Shown here one piece after another: positions 1 to 6,584 of a DNA stretch of 33,278 nucleotides. Every line of letters begins with the position of its first letter. Position 1 is the first letter of the stretch. The position numbers were made by a program, and so were the translations under genes. The DNA lies in assembly GCA_021802655.1 (NCBI GenBank), contig JAJZRP010000020.1, positions 1 to 33,278 of the forward strand, written 5' to 3'. The DNA comes from Pseudomonadota bacterium. GTDB taxonomy: Bacteria; Pseudomonadota; Gammaproteobacteria; Burkholderiales; JABEVD01. Below the pieces are notes generated by a model. The model had not been told where the DNA came from and did not search any database. It was given only the letters and a program-made list of their open reading frames with translations.

Positions 1-1817
1 AGGCTCATGCAATAGGTATGGATGCCGCTGCGCCGCGCCTCCTCCACCGCCTTCTTCGCGTCATGGCGCAGGTAATGCGAATCGCGCACGTCGACATCGG
101 CAGGTTCCCCGTCGGTGATCACCATCATGAGTTTCTTGCCGGATTTCTGCATGTCCAGGTAATGGGTCGCATGGCGTATCGCTGCCCCCATGCGGGTGGA
201 AAGCTGCCCGGTCATTCCGGCCAGTTTTGCCCTGGATAGATCGTTGTAGGGCTGGCCGAAATCCTTGAGCCGGAAATATTCGACATGGTGCCGGCTGTCC
301 GAGCAGAAACCATGGATGGCGAACGGATCGCCGACTTTCTCGATGGCATCCGCCAGCAGAACGCAGGCCTCCCGGGTGAGCTGCAGCACGGTATGCTCCT
401 GCCCCTGGACCCTCCCGTTCGTCGACTTGGAAAGATCCAGAAGCACCATCACCGAAATGTCCCGGGTCTTCCTGACCGAACTCATCATGATCCGGCTGTC
501 GGGCGGAATGCCCAGCTTGATGTCGATCTGGGCGCGGATGGCGGCATTGATGTCGATTTCGTCGCCCTCCTCGAGTTTCCTGATGCGCTGCACGCCTTCC
601 GGCTGGATGGCATCGAGCAGAATTTTCATGCGGGAAATGAGATGCCTGTTTCGGGCGATGATGTCTTCGATGATCTTCAGGTCGCCCTCCCTGGCCCGTT
701 TTTCCAGAACCAGAACCCATGACGGACGCTCGATCTGTGCCCGGTAGTCCCATTCGGCATAATGAAAGGGGGCGGAGACAGACTCCCTGCTTTCCTGTTC
801 GCTGATGTTGCCGAAATCCAGCTTGAAATTGAATATGGCTGCCAGAACCGATGATTTCTTGGCAGCTTCTCCTTCCGCTCCGTCGGCCACAGTATTGGTC
901 ATCCCGAATAGACTGGCGTACTTGAGCACTTTCTTTCGGGTATTTCGTCCGGCATTGATCGCCTTGCTGAAATCGAACTTTTTGGACTCCCATAGATGGC
1001 GGTTGTCGTCACGGTAGGGAATATTCAGCAAATCCTCATGAAGCCTGAAAGGAATATTTTTTTCCCTGAAAGAATGCGCAAGGATCACGCCGATCTCACG
1101 GGAAATCAGGTTATTCTCCAAATCGTCCACTGCATTGAAAAGCGCCCGCCCCTGCACAACCCAGGGATCCGTGTCCGGATAGGTTTCGTCCAGCAGCGCA
1201 CGAGCGAGGCGGCTGAGGTAATCGCCTGCAGTTCCCGCCTGCCCTGGGGTAGCCGTATGCAGTTTTGCCCAGGTCCGTTTCAGGCCGGGAAATTTGCGTA
1301 TTGCCAATGTTTCAACGCGAGCATCCTCGATGACGGAAATCACCGCAATCTGCCAGTTGTCGAGCGATCCCTGGGAAAAAGAACCCCTGGAAAAAACGAT
1401 GTGGGAAGCGGCATGAGCTGCAGCCGCACGATAAACCAGGCTGGCGGGAATCTCTCCGAAATCCTCATAGGCATCCGGTAACCAGATGATGCCATTTACA
1501 ACGGAGGGCCTGAAGCCGTCGCGGTTCTCATAATCGCGGCCGCTGGCCGCGGTAGTGAGTTCCCGTGCCCACAAGGCCCGCAGATACAGGTTGATGCGGC
1601 GCTGCACGTCAGTGAAGGCAATGCCCCTTCGTTCCTTGTGCAATACGCCTGGCGCCTTCTTTTCCAGGCCGAAACGTTTGAGCAGTAACCGCGCGATGCG
1701 GTTGAGGTTGTGGACGCTCACGCCCGCTCTCTTTTCGCTCAGCAAGAAATCATCAGTGCAACGCCCCGCATTGCACCTGAACACGGGTTTTCTCCATCCG
1801 GTACCGGCTATTGACAT
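1..1817 (-). CDS. NorD/CbbO-family VWA-domain protein, 3' end beyond the window
   Basis: The minus frame is open from position 1817 to the left edge, giving 605 visible codons and no stop, so the C-terminus is missing. Near residues 459-466 it reads LLDLSKST; D461, S463 and S465 form the MIDAS metal site of a von Willebrand A domain. Further on come STRMGAAIRH and VITDGEPADVDVRDSHYLRH, the typical NorD/CbbO C-terminal VWA sequence. Members of this family work with a MoxR-type AAA+ ATPase (NorQ, CbbQ) to mature or activate nitric oxide reductase or Rubisco; which target applies here cannot be seen. The start is uncertain. The ATG at 1817 lies 3 nt after the stop of the CcoG-like gene, but an ATG at 1824, overlapping that stop, is better spaced from the GAGGAA ribosome site and opens a different frame that closes after 23 codons. 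A later in-frame start is also possible. Confidence 0.87.
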   Translation of the reverse strand, partial: MSIAGTGWRKPVFRCNAGRCTDDFLLSEKRAGVSVHNLNRIARLLLKRFGLEKKAPGVLHKERRGIAFTDVQRRINLYLRALWARELTTAASGRDYENRDGFRPSVVNGIIWLPDAYEDFGEIPASLVYRAAAAHAASHIVFSRGSFSQGSLDNWQIAVISVIEDARVETLAIRKFPGLKRTWAKLHTATPGQAGTAGDYLSRLARALLDETYPDTDPWVVQGRALFNAVDDLENNLISREIGVILAHSFREKNIPFRLHEDLLNIPYRDDNRHLWESKKFDFSKAINAGRNTRKKVLKYASLFGMTNTVADGAEGEAAKKSSVLAAIFNFKLDFGNISEQESRESVSAPFHYAEWDYRAQIERPSWVLVLEKRAREGDLKIIEDIIARNRHLISRMKILLDAIQPEGVQRIRKLEEGDEIDINAAIRAQIDIKLGIPPDSRIMMSSVRKTRDISVMVLLDLSKSTNGRVQGQEHTVLQLTREACVLLADAIEKVGDPFAIHGFCSDSRHHVEYFRLKDFGQPYNDLSRAKLAGMTGQLSTRMGAAIRHATHYLDMQKSGKKLMMVITDGEPADVDVRDSHYLRHDAKKAVEEARRSGIHTYCMS

Positions 1818-1820
1818 CGT

Positions 1821-3053
1821 TCATGGCTGTTCCTCGATAGGTGGTTTGGATGACGGCAACGTCACGTTCGAGCCCAACGCCTGCGCATGCGCAGTATTGC
1901 TTTGAACGCATTGCCGCCATGAGTCGGCGAGAACATTAAGCGGATCCTGCTGCAGGGAACAGGCGCATTTGCAGGCTGCCGCACGATAGCATCCTGCGAT
2001 ATTCTTGCCATTGCAGGTTAATTGCAGCGGCGCGCACTGACTGTTGCAGATATGGGCGACTCTCTGGATCTTTTGCTGCTCCAGCAGCAGCTTTTTCTGG
2101 TCTACCGATTTTTGCGTGACGATCCCCCATGCCATCATGGCGCATCCCAGCAGGAACAAAGCGCCTACCAGCCAATTGAATCCTGAAAAAACCTTGCCGA
2201 GCTTTCTGCGCCAGGTCGTTCCACTTTCGCTTTCGCCGATTTCGAACTTCAGCAACCCCCTTGTTGCGGATTTCGCATGCAGGCGGTCGCATGCGTCGAT
2301 GCATTCTCCGCAATCGATGCAGGCATCGTATATCTTGATGTCGGTCGGCTGGATGCCGGTAATGCAGCTTGTTGCGCAGTAATTGCATTTGGTGCAATCG
2401 GACGAGCGCGAAGCATCATAGGTTACATGGAGTGCATCCCGGCTCTTGAACAGCCTCTGCCCGACACGGTACAGGCAGGCGTAATCGCACAGAAAATAGC
2501 GTATCGAAGCAATGTCTATGAAGATAAGAAAAACCGCAAACAGGTACATGACGAGCATGTTCGTCTGCCGATTTGCCCCTGCAGTGAGAAAGGCCCACAC
2601 ATCGCCAGGAGTATAGAAGAACATGAAGGCGACAAGGGCCAGCATCATCGAGGCAGCCAGAAAGCTTGTGCCGAGAATGAGCCAGTTGATCACCTTGTTT
2701 CTGGAGGCTGCGACAATCATGCCCTCCCCGTCCACCCTGACATCGGCGCGCTTTCCCAGAAGTTTACGGGTCAGGCCGTTCGCCCATTCCGAAAGCAGGT
2801 TCTGCGGGCAGGCCCATCCGCACCAGACAGCGCCTATGGTCATATACGTGATGATGGGAGCGGTAGCGGCCACAAGGGCCAGACCGATCAAGAATGGGAA
2901 ATTCGACCACCAGACCTGGCGCCCCAAGGTAAGGAAGCTCGCGGACGCGAGATCGATCCGGAATAATCCGAGAGCAGGAATCAGGCATAACAGCAACAGC
3001 GTGACCAACTGGGTGGCTTTTCTTTTCCAGTGATATCGTGGCGTATTCATCAT
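1821..3053 (-). CDS. CcoG/NapH-type polyferredoxin membrane protein with a Cys-rich tail
   Basis: A 410-residue membrane protein with about five hydrophobic segments (roughly 14-31, 52-72, 122-146, 165-183, 293-312). CGWACP (C78, C81) and CDYAC (C189, C193) flank the membrane part. Two 4Fe-4S ferredoxin motifs follow, C220/C223/C226/C230 and C245/C248/C251/C255. This layout belongs to the CcoG (RdxA/FixG)-NapH-NosR group, which moves electrons or helps insert metal into respiratory oxidases and reductases. Unlike typical CcoG of about 470 residues, there is no clear C-terminal Ig-like domain. The tail instead has eight cysteines between 336 and 382 (C336, C340, C347, C355, C361, C363, C365, C382). 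The next gene, 3 nt downstream, is a NorD/CbbO-type protein, so a role in maturing a nitric oxide reductase or oxidase is likely but inferred. Two ATGs (3053, 3050) are possible starts; neither has a clear ribosome site. Confidence 0.85.
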   Translation of the reverse strand: MMNTPRYHWKRKATQLVTLLLLCLIPALGLFRIDLASASFLTLGRQVWWSNFPFLIGLALVAATAPIITYMTIGAVWCGWACPQNLLSEWANGLTRKLLGKRADVRVDGEGMIVAASRNKVINWLILGTSFLAASMMLALVAFMFFYTPGDVWAFLTAGANRQTNMLVMYLFAVFLIFIDIASIRYFLCDYACLYRVGQRLFKSRDALHVTYDASRSSDCTKCNYCATSCITGIQPTDIKIYDACIDCGECIDACDRLHAKSATRGLLKFEIGESESGTTWRRKLGKVFSGFNWLVGALFLLGCAMMAWGIVTQKSVDQKKLLLEQQKIQRVAHICNSQCAPLQLTCNGKNIAGCYRAAACKCACSLQQDPLNVLADSWRQCVQSNTAHAQALGSNVTLPSSKPPIEEQP

Positions 3054-3296
3054 TCAAAAATTTACAGCTTTGATTTTGTTGCAGCAACAGAAACCGAACC
3101 GGGAGAGTTATGAATCCGTCCGTCCATCCTTCGTTTCGGGCGAGTTCTCTTTCCGCAGCCATATCGGGCCCAGCCAGGATACAGCCGCAAAATCGGTCTA
3201 TACTAATATCACTTGAAAAGAAATGGAACAAGTTTGCGGAAATAGTCGGCTTCGCCGCTGCTCAGTTCATCCAAAAACAATCGACAGGGAAAAAGC

Positions 3297-3461
3297 ATGG
3301 GAACAGCACTGCGTTCACGGGCTTTATCGGAACTTCCCTGCTGCAAGGCAGTGGTACGAAAAAGCCCCAGTTGCGAACTTGTGGCGTTCGCCCGCGAACC
3401 CGACGAAATGGAGCTGCTGGCGGAATACGGCGACGATCCTGTCGCCGTTGTGCCAATTTAG
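3297..3461 (+). CDS. Possible small protein of 54 residues, unknown
   Basis: An ATG at 3297 preceded by CAGGGAAAAAGC (a good Shine-Dalgarno at proper distance) opens 54 codons and ends at TAG 3459-3461. The product begins MGTALRSRALSELPCCKAVV and has an acidic second half containing EPDEMELLAEYGDD. The last 25 codons prefer G or C at the third position, as real genes here do; the first part is less convincing. The stop codon is the first three bases of a perfect palindrome. I do not recognise the protein, and overlapping frames on both strands are also open, so it may be chance. Confidence 0.33.
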   Translation: MGTALRSRALSELPCCKAVVRKSPSCELVAFAREPDEMELLAEYGDDPVAVVPI

Positions 3462-3480
3462 GGCCTGTTAACAGGCCCTA
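3459..3480. terminator. Perfect 22-base palindrome, possible bidirectional terminator
   Basis: TAGGGCCTGTT is followed directly by its exact reverse complement. As RNA it would fold into a hairpin with about nine G/C-rich pairs and a TTAA-like loop on either strand. It sits 17 nt past the 3' end of tRNA-Leu and at the stop of the possible small ORF, where a terminator serving both would be expected. Neither side carries a clear U-tract, so it could instead be a processing signal or a protein-binding site. Confidence 0.45.
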
Positions 3481-3497
3481 CCCGCGAAACATTTACA

Positions 3498-3586
3498 TGG
3501 TGCCCGGAACCGGACTCGAACCGGTAAGAAAGTTTCCTTTCGGCGGATTTTAAGTCCGCTGTGTTTACCAATTTCACCACCCGGGC
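3498..3586 (-). tRNA. tRNA-Leu(UAA)
   Basis: The minus strand starts GCCCGGG and ends CCGGGCACCA, giving a 7-base acceptor stem (last pair G-U) with encoded CCA. The anticodon arm reads GGACTTAAAATCC, so the loop carries anticodon UAA. A long variable arm (CCGAAAGGAAACTTTCTTA region) marks it as class II, as expected for leucine. The T arm is CCGGTTCGAGTCCGG. It lies 12 nt downstream of tRNA-Cys and is probably cotranscribed with it. Confidence 0.96.
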
Positions 3587-3598
3587 GGGAATTCCAAA

Positions 3599-3672
3599 TG
3601 GAGGCGGGGGTCGGAATCGAACCGGCGTCCACGGCTTTGCAGGCCGCTGCATAACCACTCTGCCACCCCGCC
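3599..3672 (-). tRNA. tRNA-Cys(GCA)
   Basis: The minus strand starts GGCGGGG and ends CCCCGCCTCCA, giving a perfect acceptor stem with encoded CCA. The anticodon arm CGGCCTGCAAAGCCG has a 4-base stem and presents anticodon GCA. The T arm CGCCGGTTCGATTCCGAC is normal. It is the first tRNA of a likely Cys-Leu pair; a hairpin with a U-tract lies in its presumed leader. Confidence 0.96.
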
Positions 3673-3699
3673 ATGCGACTACTGAGGCTTCCCTCAATT

Positions 3700-3724
3700 A
3701 AAAAGGGAAAGCGAACGCTTTCCC
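3700..3724 (-). terminator. Intrinsic-terminator-like hairpin in front of tRNA-Cys
   Basis: On the minus strand GGGAAAGC, a GTTC loop and GCTTTCCC form a perfect 8-base stem, followed at once by TTTTTAATT. This is the classic form of a Rho-independent terminator. It lies 28 nt before tRNA-Cys and about 10 nt after the start site expected from the promoter at 3742-3770. It may stop readthrough from the tRNA-Gly side or act as an attenuator in the tRNA-Cys leader. Confidence 0.68.
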
Positions 3725-3741
3725 GTATTCGGCAAGGCAGG

Positions 3742-3770
3742 ATTCTAACATCTACGCGCCTCGCATACAA
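3742..3770 (-). promoter_or_regulatory. Probable promoter of the tRNA-Cys/tRNA-Leu unit
   Basis: On the minus strand TTGTAT (3770-3765) and TAGAAT (3747-3742) are separated by 17 bases. The -10 matches the sigma-70 consensus at 5 of 6 positions and the -35 at 3 of 6. No better promoter is seen between tRNA-Gly and tRNA-Cys. Confidence 0.55.
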
Positions 3771-3858
3771 TCGCTTTCGCGGTTTCAGCGCCGCAGCATC
3801 CAAACATCATCGCATGAATCATAACGGATGCGGCCGAAAATATCATCGCCTCTACAAG

Positions 3859-3887
3859 AAAAACCGGCATCGAAGCTTCGACAACCG
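3859..3887 (-). terminator. Intrinsic terminator of tRNA-Gly
   Basis: On the minus strand an imperfect hairpin (CCGG outer stem, TCGA inner stem, bulges between) is followed by TTTTTCTTG. It begins about 63 nt after the 3' end of tRNA-Gly, and no other gene lies between. Confidence 0.6.
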
Positions 3888-3950
3888 GATCTACCTTGAC
3901 TCGCCGGCGGGATGTCGATCGAAACGATTTGAATAAGTGGAAATTCGGAA

Positions 3951-4025
3951 TGGAGCGGGAAACGAGGTTCGAACTCGCGACCCCAACCTTGGCAAGGTTG
4001 TGCTCTACCACTGAGCTATTCCCGC
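3951..4025 (-). tRNA. tRNA-Gly(GCC)
   Basis: The minus strand starts GCGGGAA and ends TTCCCGCTCCA, giving a full acceptor stem with encoded CCA. The anticodon arm CAACCTTGCCAAGGTTG shows anticodon GCC. The D arm (TAGCTCAGTGGTAGAGCA) and T arm (GAGTTCGAACCTC) are normal. It has its own consensus promoter just upstream and a terminator just downstream, so it is likely a single-gene unit. Confidence 0.97.
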
Positions 4026-4039
4026 TTGAGAGAGACGCT

Positions 4040-4067
4040 ATTATAAAGGGGCGCACCCTTTTGTCAA
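4040..4067 (-). promoter_or_regulatory. Consensus sigma-70 promoter of tRNA-Gly
   Basis: On the minus strand TTGACA (4067-4062) and TATAAT (4045-4040) are both exact consensus hexamers, 16 bases apart. The -10 ends 15 nt before the first base of tRNA-Gly. The -35 overlaps the TGA stop of pgsA (4066-4064). The spacer contains AAAGGG and CCCTTT arms that could also fold as a weak end signal for pgsA. Confidence 0.88.
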
Positions 4068-4630
4068 GGCTCCGTCGCTCCGGGTACTGCCATCTTCAGA
4101 TAGTAGGCCATGGAAACCAGGGTGAGAATGGCAGCCAGATAAATCAGCCAGGTGCCGACCCAGAAAGAGTCCAGGCCCATCACGCTGCCGTCGTAGAGCA
4201 GCATGAGAATCGCCACCATCTGGGATGCCGTCTTGACCTTGCCTATGAAGGAGACCGCGACGCTGCTGCTCTCGCCGATCTTCGCCATCCATTCGCGCAG
4301 CGCAGAGATTGCAATTTCGCGGCCTATGATGATGAAGGAAACCAGATCGTTCACGCGCCCGAGCTTCACCAACACGATGAGGGCTGCGGCGACCATCAGC
4401 TTGTCGGCGACAGGATCGAGAAAGGCGCCGAAGGCGGAAGTCTGCTCAAGCGCCCGTGCAAGGTAGCCGTCAAGCCAGTCGGTGATCGCAGCGAACAAAA
4501 AAATCAGCGCCGAGAAGAGGTTCTTGTTTTCCGCGGAAATCCAGGTGTCAGGAAAATAGAACATGCCGACGAAAAGAGGAATCAGGAGTATTCTGAGCCA
4601 AGTCAGCAGATTGGGAATGGTATAGGGCAT
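4064..4630 (-). CDS. pgsA: CDP-diacylglycerol--glycerol-3-phosphate 3-phosphatidyltransferase
   Basis: Makes phosphatidylglycerol phosphate from CDP-diacylglycerol and glycerol-3-phosphate in the inner membrane, the committed step to phosphatidylglycerol and cardiolipin. The 188-residue protein carries the complete CDP-alcohol phosphotransferase motif, D-G-x2-A-R-x8-G-x3-D-x3-D, visible as DGYLARAL ... GAFLDPVAD. It starts MPYTIPNLLTWLRI and has several hydrophobic segments, normal for PgsA. The chosen ATG at 4630 shares its A with the uvrC stop (TGATG), so the two are translationally coupled; a TTG one codon upstream is possible but less likely. uvrC followed by pgsA is a common proteobacterial order. 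Confidence 0.96.
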   Translation of the reverse strand: MPYTIPNLLTWLRILLIPLFVGMFYFPDTWISAENKNLFSALIFLFAAITDWLDGYLARALEQTSAFGAFLDPVADKLMVAAALIVLVKLGRVNDLVSFIIIGREIAISALREWMAKIGESSSVAVSFIGKVKTASQMVAILMLLYDGSVMGLDSFWVGTWLIYLAAILTLVSMAYYLKMAVPGATEP

Positions 4631-6396
4631 CAATGCAAATGTCGGTATATTTTCTCTGCAAGCGCACGGCTGATCCCGTCCGTCTGCTCCAGTTCTTCTA
4701 CGCTTGCGGCAAGCACGCCCTTGAGTCCCCCGAAACGTGTCAGAAGGCGCTGCCTTCTCTTTCCGCCTATCCCCTCGATTTCCTCGAGCCTGGATGCGGT
4801 CCTGGCCTGTCCTCTTTTGGCGCGATGCCCGGAAATCGCAAATCGGTGTGCTTCGTCCCTGATTGTCTGGATGAGCAGAAGTCCGGGGTTATCGCGTTCC
4901 AATTGTAACGGTTTTTCAGCTCCCAAGAAAATCAGCCTGTCGTTTTCCGCACGCCTCCCCTCCCCCTTCGCCACCCCGATCATGCTCACCCCGGCGATGC
5001 CGAGCTCATGGAGCGTTTCACTGGCAGCTTTCAATTGCCCCTTTCCGCCGTCTATCAGGATGAGATCGGGCAACAGCCCTTCCCCTTTCCCGTAGCGCTT
5101 CTCGAGCGCAATGCGCATCGCCCCGTAATCGTCCCCGGGTATGCCTGCGATATTGTAGCGACGGTATTCCCCCTTCTGCATGGCGAACCTGTCGTAGACC
5201 ACGCAGGAAGCGATCGTCGCCTCCCCTTGAGTGTGGCTGATGTCGAAACATTCGATCCGTCCGGGTGCCCCCTCCAGACGCAGCGCCTCCCTCAGCGCTT
5301 CCAGCCTCGCCTCCTGGCCGAGCTTCTCGCCGAGCATCCGGCCCAATGCAAGCCTGGCATTCTCGATCGCCATATCCAGCCAGACGCGCTTCTCCCCGAC
5401 GGGGTCCGTGATGAACTGCACCTTTCTTCCCAGTTGTTCGGCGAGCAGCCCGACTTTTCCGTTCAGGATGATCTGCGAGGGAACCGGAAAAGACAGGTAA
5501 TGCTGGGAGAGGAAGGCTTCGAGCACGTCCGGAATTTCATATCCCTGCGCATTTTGCGGAAAGAAGCTCCTGTCTCCGAGATGATGCCCTCCCCTGATCA
5601 TCGCAAGATTAACGCAGATCGCATCCCCGCTGGAAGCGCATACCACGACATCGGCATCCACCGCATGGCCGCTCAGGACATACTGCTTTTCCTGGACGCG
5701 CCGCAGCGACTGCATCTGGTCACGGTAGAGCGCAGCCTGCTCGAAATCCAGTTTTTCCGCGGCCGCATTCATCTTGGCCGCGATGTCCTGCAGCAGTTCG
5801 TTCTGCCTGCCGTTCAGGAAGGCGCTCGCCGCCTTCACGTCTTCCGCATAGGATTCGTTCGACACCAGGCCCACGCAAGGCCCGCTGCAGCGACGGATCT
5901 GGTGGAGCAGGCAGGGACGCGAGCGGTTGGCGAAAACGCTGTCCTCGCAGGTTCTCAGGCGGAATATCTTCTGCAAAAGATGGATGGATTCCTTTGCCGC
6001 GCCCGCATTCGGGAAGGGTCCGAAAAACCGGCTCCTGCGGTCGAGCGCCCCCCGGTAATAGGCAAGACGGGGAAATTCGTGTCCGCTCAACTGAATATAG
6101 GGATAGGATTTGTCGTCTCTGAACAATATATTGTAGCGTGGGCTTAGCGACTTGATGAGGTTGTTCTCGAGGATCAGGGCCTCCGCTTCGGTGCGCGTCA
6201 CGGTGGTTTCGATCGATGCGATTTGCGACACCATCAGCCTGATGCGCGGAGAATGGTCTGTCTTCTGGAAATAGGAACTCACGCGCTTCTTGAGTTCGCG
6301 CGCCTTGCCGACATAGATCACCGTCCCTGCGGCATCGATCATGCGGTAGACTCCGGGCTGCATGGGGAGCCCGGCGGCATAAGCCTTCAGGTCCAC
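4630..6396 (-). CDS. uvrC: UvrABC excinuclease subunit C
   Basis: Cuts damaged DNA on both sides of a lesion bound by UvrAB in nucleotide excision repair. The 588-residue product has an N-terminal GIY-YIG nuclease (PGVYRM near residue 14, VIYVGKA near 27). Next come four cysteines, C150, C162, C170 and C174, matching the UvrC iron-sulfur site, then a UVR segment (EKLDFEQAALYRDQM), an RNase-H-like nuclease (ECFDISHTQGE, LILIDGGKGQL) and C-terminal helix-hairpin-helix repeats (IEGIGGKRRQRLL). I chose GTG at 6396 because AGGAGG lies just before it and VDLKAYAAGLPMQPGVYRM aligns with known UvrC N-termini. A longer TTG start at 6435 would lie inside the preceding tautomerase gene. The GTG shares its first base with that gene's TAG stop. 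Confidence 0.97.
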   Translation of the reverse strand: MDLKAYAAGLPMQPGVYRMIDAAGTVIYVGKARELKKRVSSYFQKTDHSPRIRLMVSQIASIETTVTRTEAEALILENNLIKSLSPRYNILFRDDKSYPYIQLSGHEFPRLAYYRGALDRRSRFFGPFPNAGAAKESIHLLQKIFRLRTCEDSVFANRSRPCLLHQIRRCSGPCVGLVSNESYAEDVKAASAFLNGRQNELLQDIAAKMNAAAEKLDFEQAALYRDQMQSLRRVQEKQYVLSGHAVDADVVVCASSGDAICVNLAMIRGGHHLGDRSFFPQNAQGYEIPDVLEAFLSQHYLSFPVPSQIILNGKVGLLAEQLGRKVQFITDPVGEKRVWLDMAIENARLALGRMLGEKLGQEARLEALREALRLEGAPGRIECFDISHTQGEATIASCVVYDRFAMQKGEYRRYNIAGIPGDDYGAMRIALEKRYGKGEGLLPDLILIDGGKGQLKAASETLHELGIAGVSMIGVAKGEGRRAENDRLIFLGAEKPLQLERDNPGLLLIQTIRDEAHRFAISGHRAKRGQARTASRLEEIEGIGGKRRQRLLTRFGGLKGVLAASVEELEQTDGISRALAEKIYRHLH

Positions 6397-6584
6397 TAGT
6401 CCTCCTCGTCGAGGAGTTTCCCTGCTATCGCCCAATTGGCGTCCGGCAGCTCGTCAAAGGCAATGTAGGTGTAGGATGCGGGCTTTTGCGCGATGCGCTC
6501 CAGCGTTTCGGTAATTTCTTGCGCGATCTTTTTCTTCTGCTCGCGCGTGAGCGTTCCCGCTATCCTGATGTTGACGTATGGCAT
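6396..6584 (-). CDS. 4-oxalocrotonate tautomerase-family small protein
   Basis: A 62-residue protein starting MPYVNIRIAG; removal of Met leaves Pro1, the catalytic base of the tautomerase superfamily. The beta-alpha-beta pattern and length (canonical 4-OT is 62 residues) match a 4-OT-type subunit. Counting from Pro1, the arginines of classical 4-OT at 11 and 39 are absent (here Leu and Tyr), so the substrate is probably not 4-oxalocrotonate. Its ATG has a strong AGGGAGGA ribosome site and lies inside the 3' end of the upstream glycosylase gene (25 nt overlap). Its stop overlaps the uvrC start by one base. Nothing nearby suggests aromatic catabolism. The true reaction is unknown. Confidence 0.88.
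   Translation of the reverse strand: MPYVNIRIAGTLTREQKKKIAQEITETLERIAQKPASYTYIAFDELPDANWAIAGKLLDEED

Larger units (their letters stand above)
3054..3497. other. Intergenic region between tRNA-Leu and the CcoG-like gene
   Basis: About 440 bases with no firmly supported gene. It holds one possible 54-codon ORF on the plus strand (3297-3461) and a perfect 22-base palindrome (3459-3480). A TATACT box lies at 3199-3204 on the plus strand with no convincing -35. A GTTGCAGCAAC inverted repeat lies around 3082-3092, upstream of the CcoG-like gene. Other open frames here, including an 82-codon one starting at 3223, look like chance reading. Confidence 0.5.

Noticed and set aside
61-993. A 310-codon minus frame opposite the left part of the window
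   Set aside because: It is rich in Arg, Gly and His and matches no family. The neighbouring minus frame encodes a continuous NorD/CbbO-type VWA protein.
3110-3553. A 147-codon plus frame running into tRNA-Leu
   Set aside because: Its last part is the complement of tRNA-Leu, and the sequence has no family likeness or ribosome site.
3745-4056. Minus frames of about 100 codons crossing tRNA-Gly and its flanks
   Set aside because: They read through tRNA, promoter and terminator sequence.
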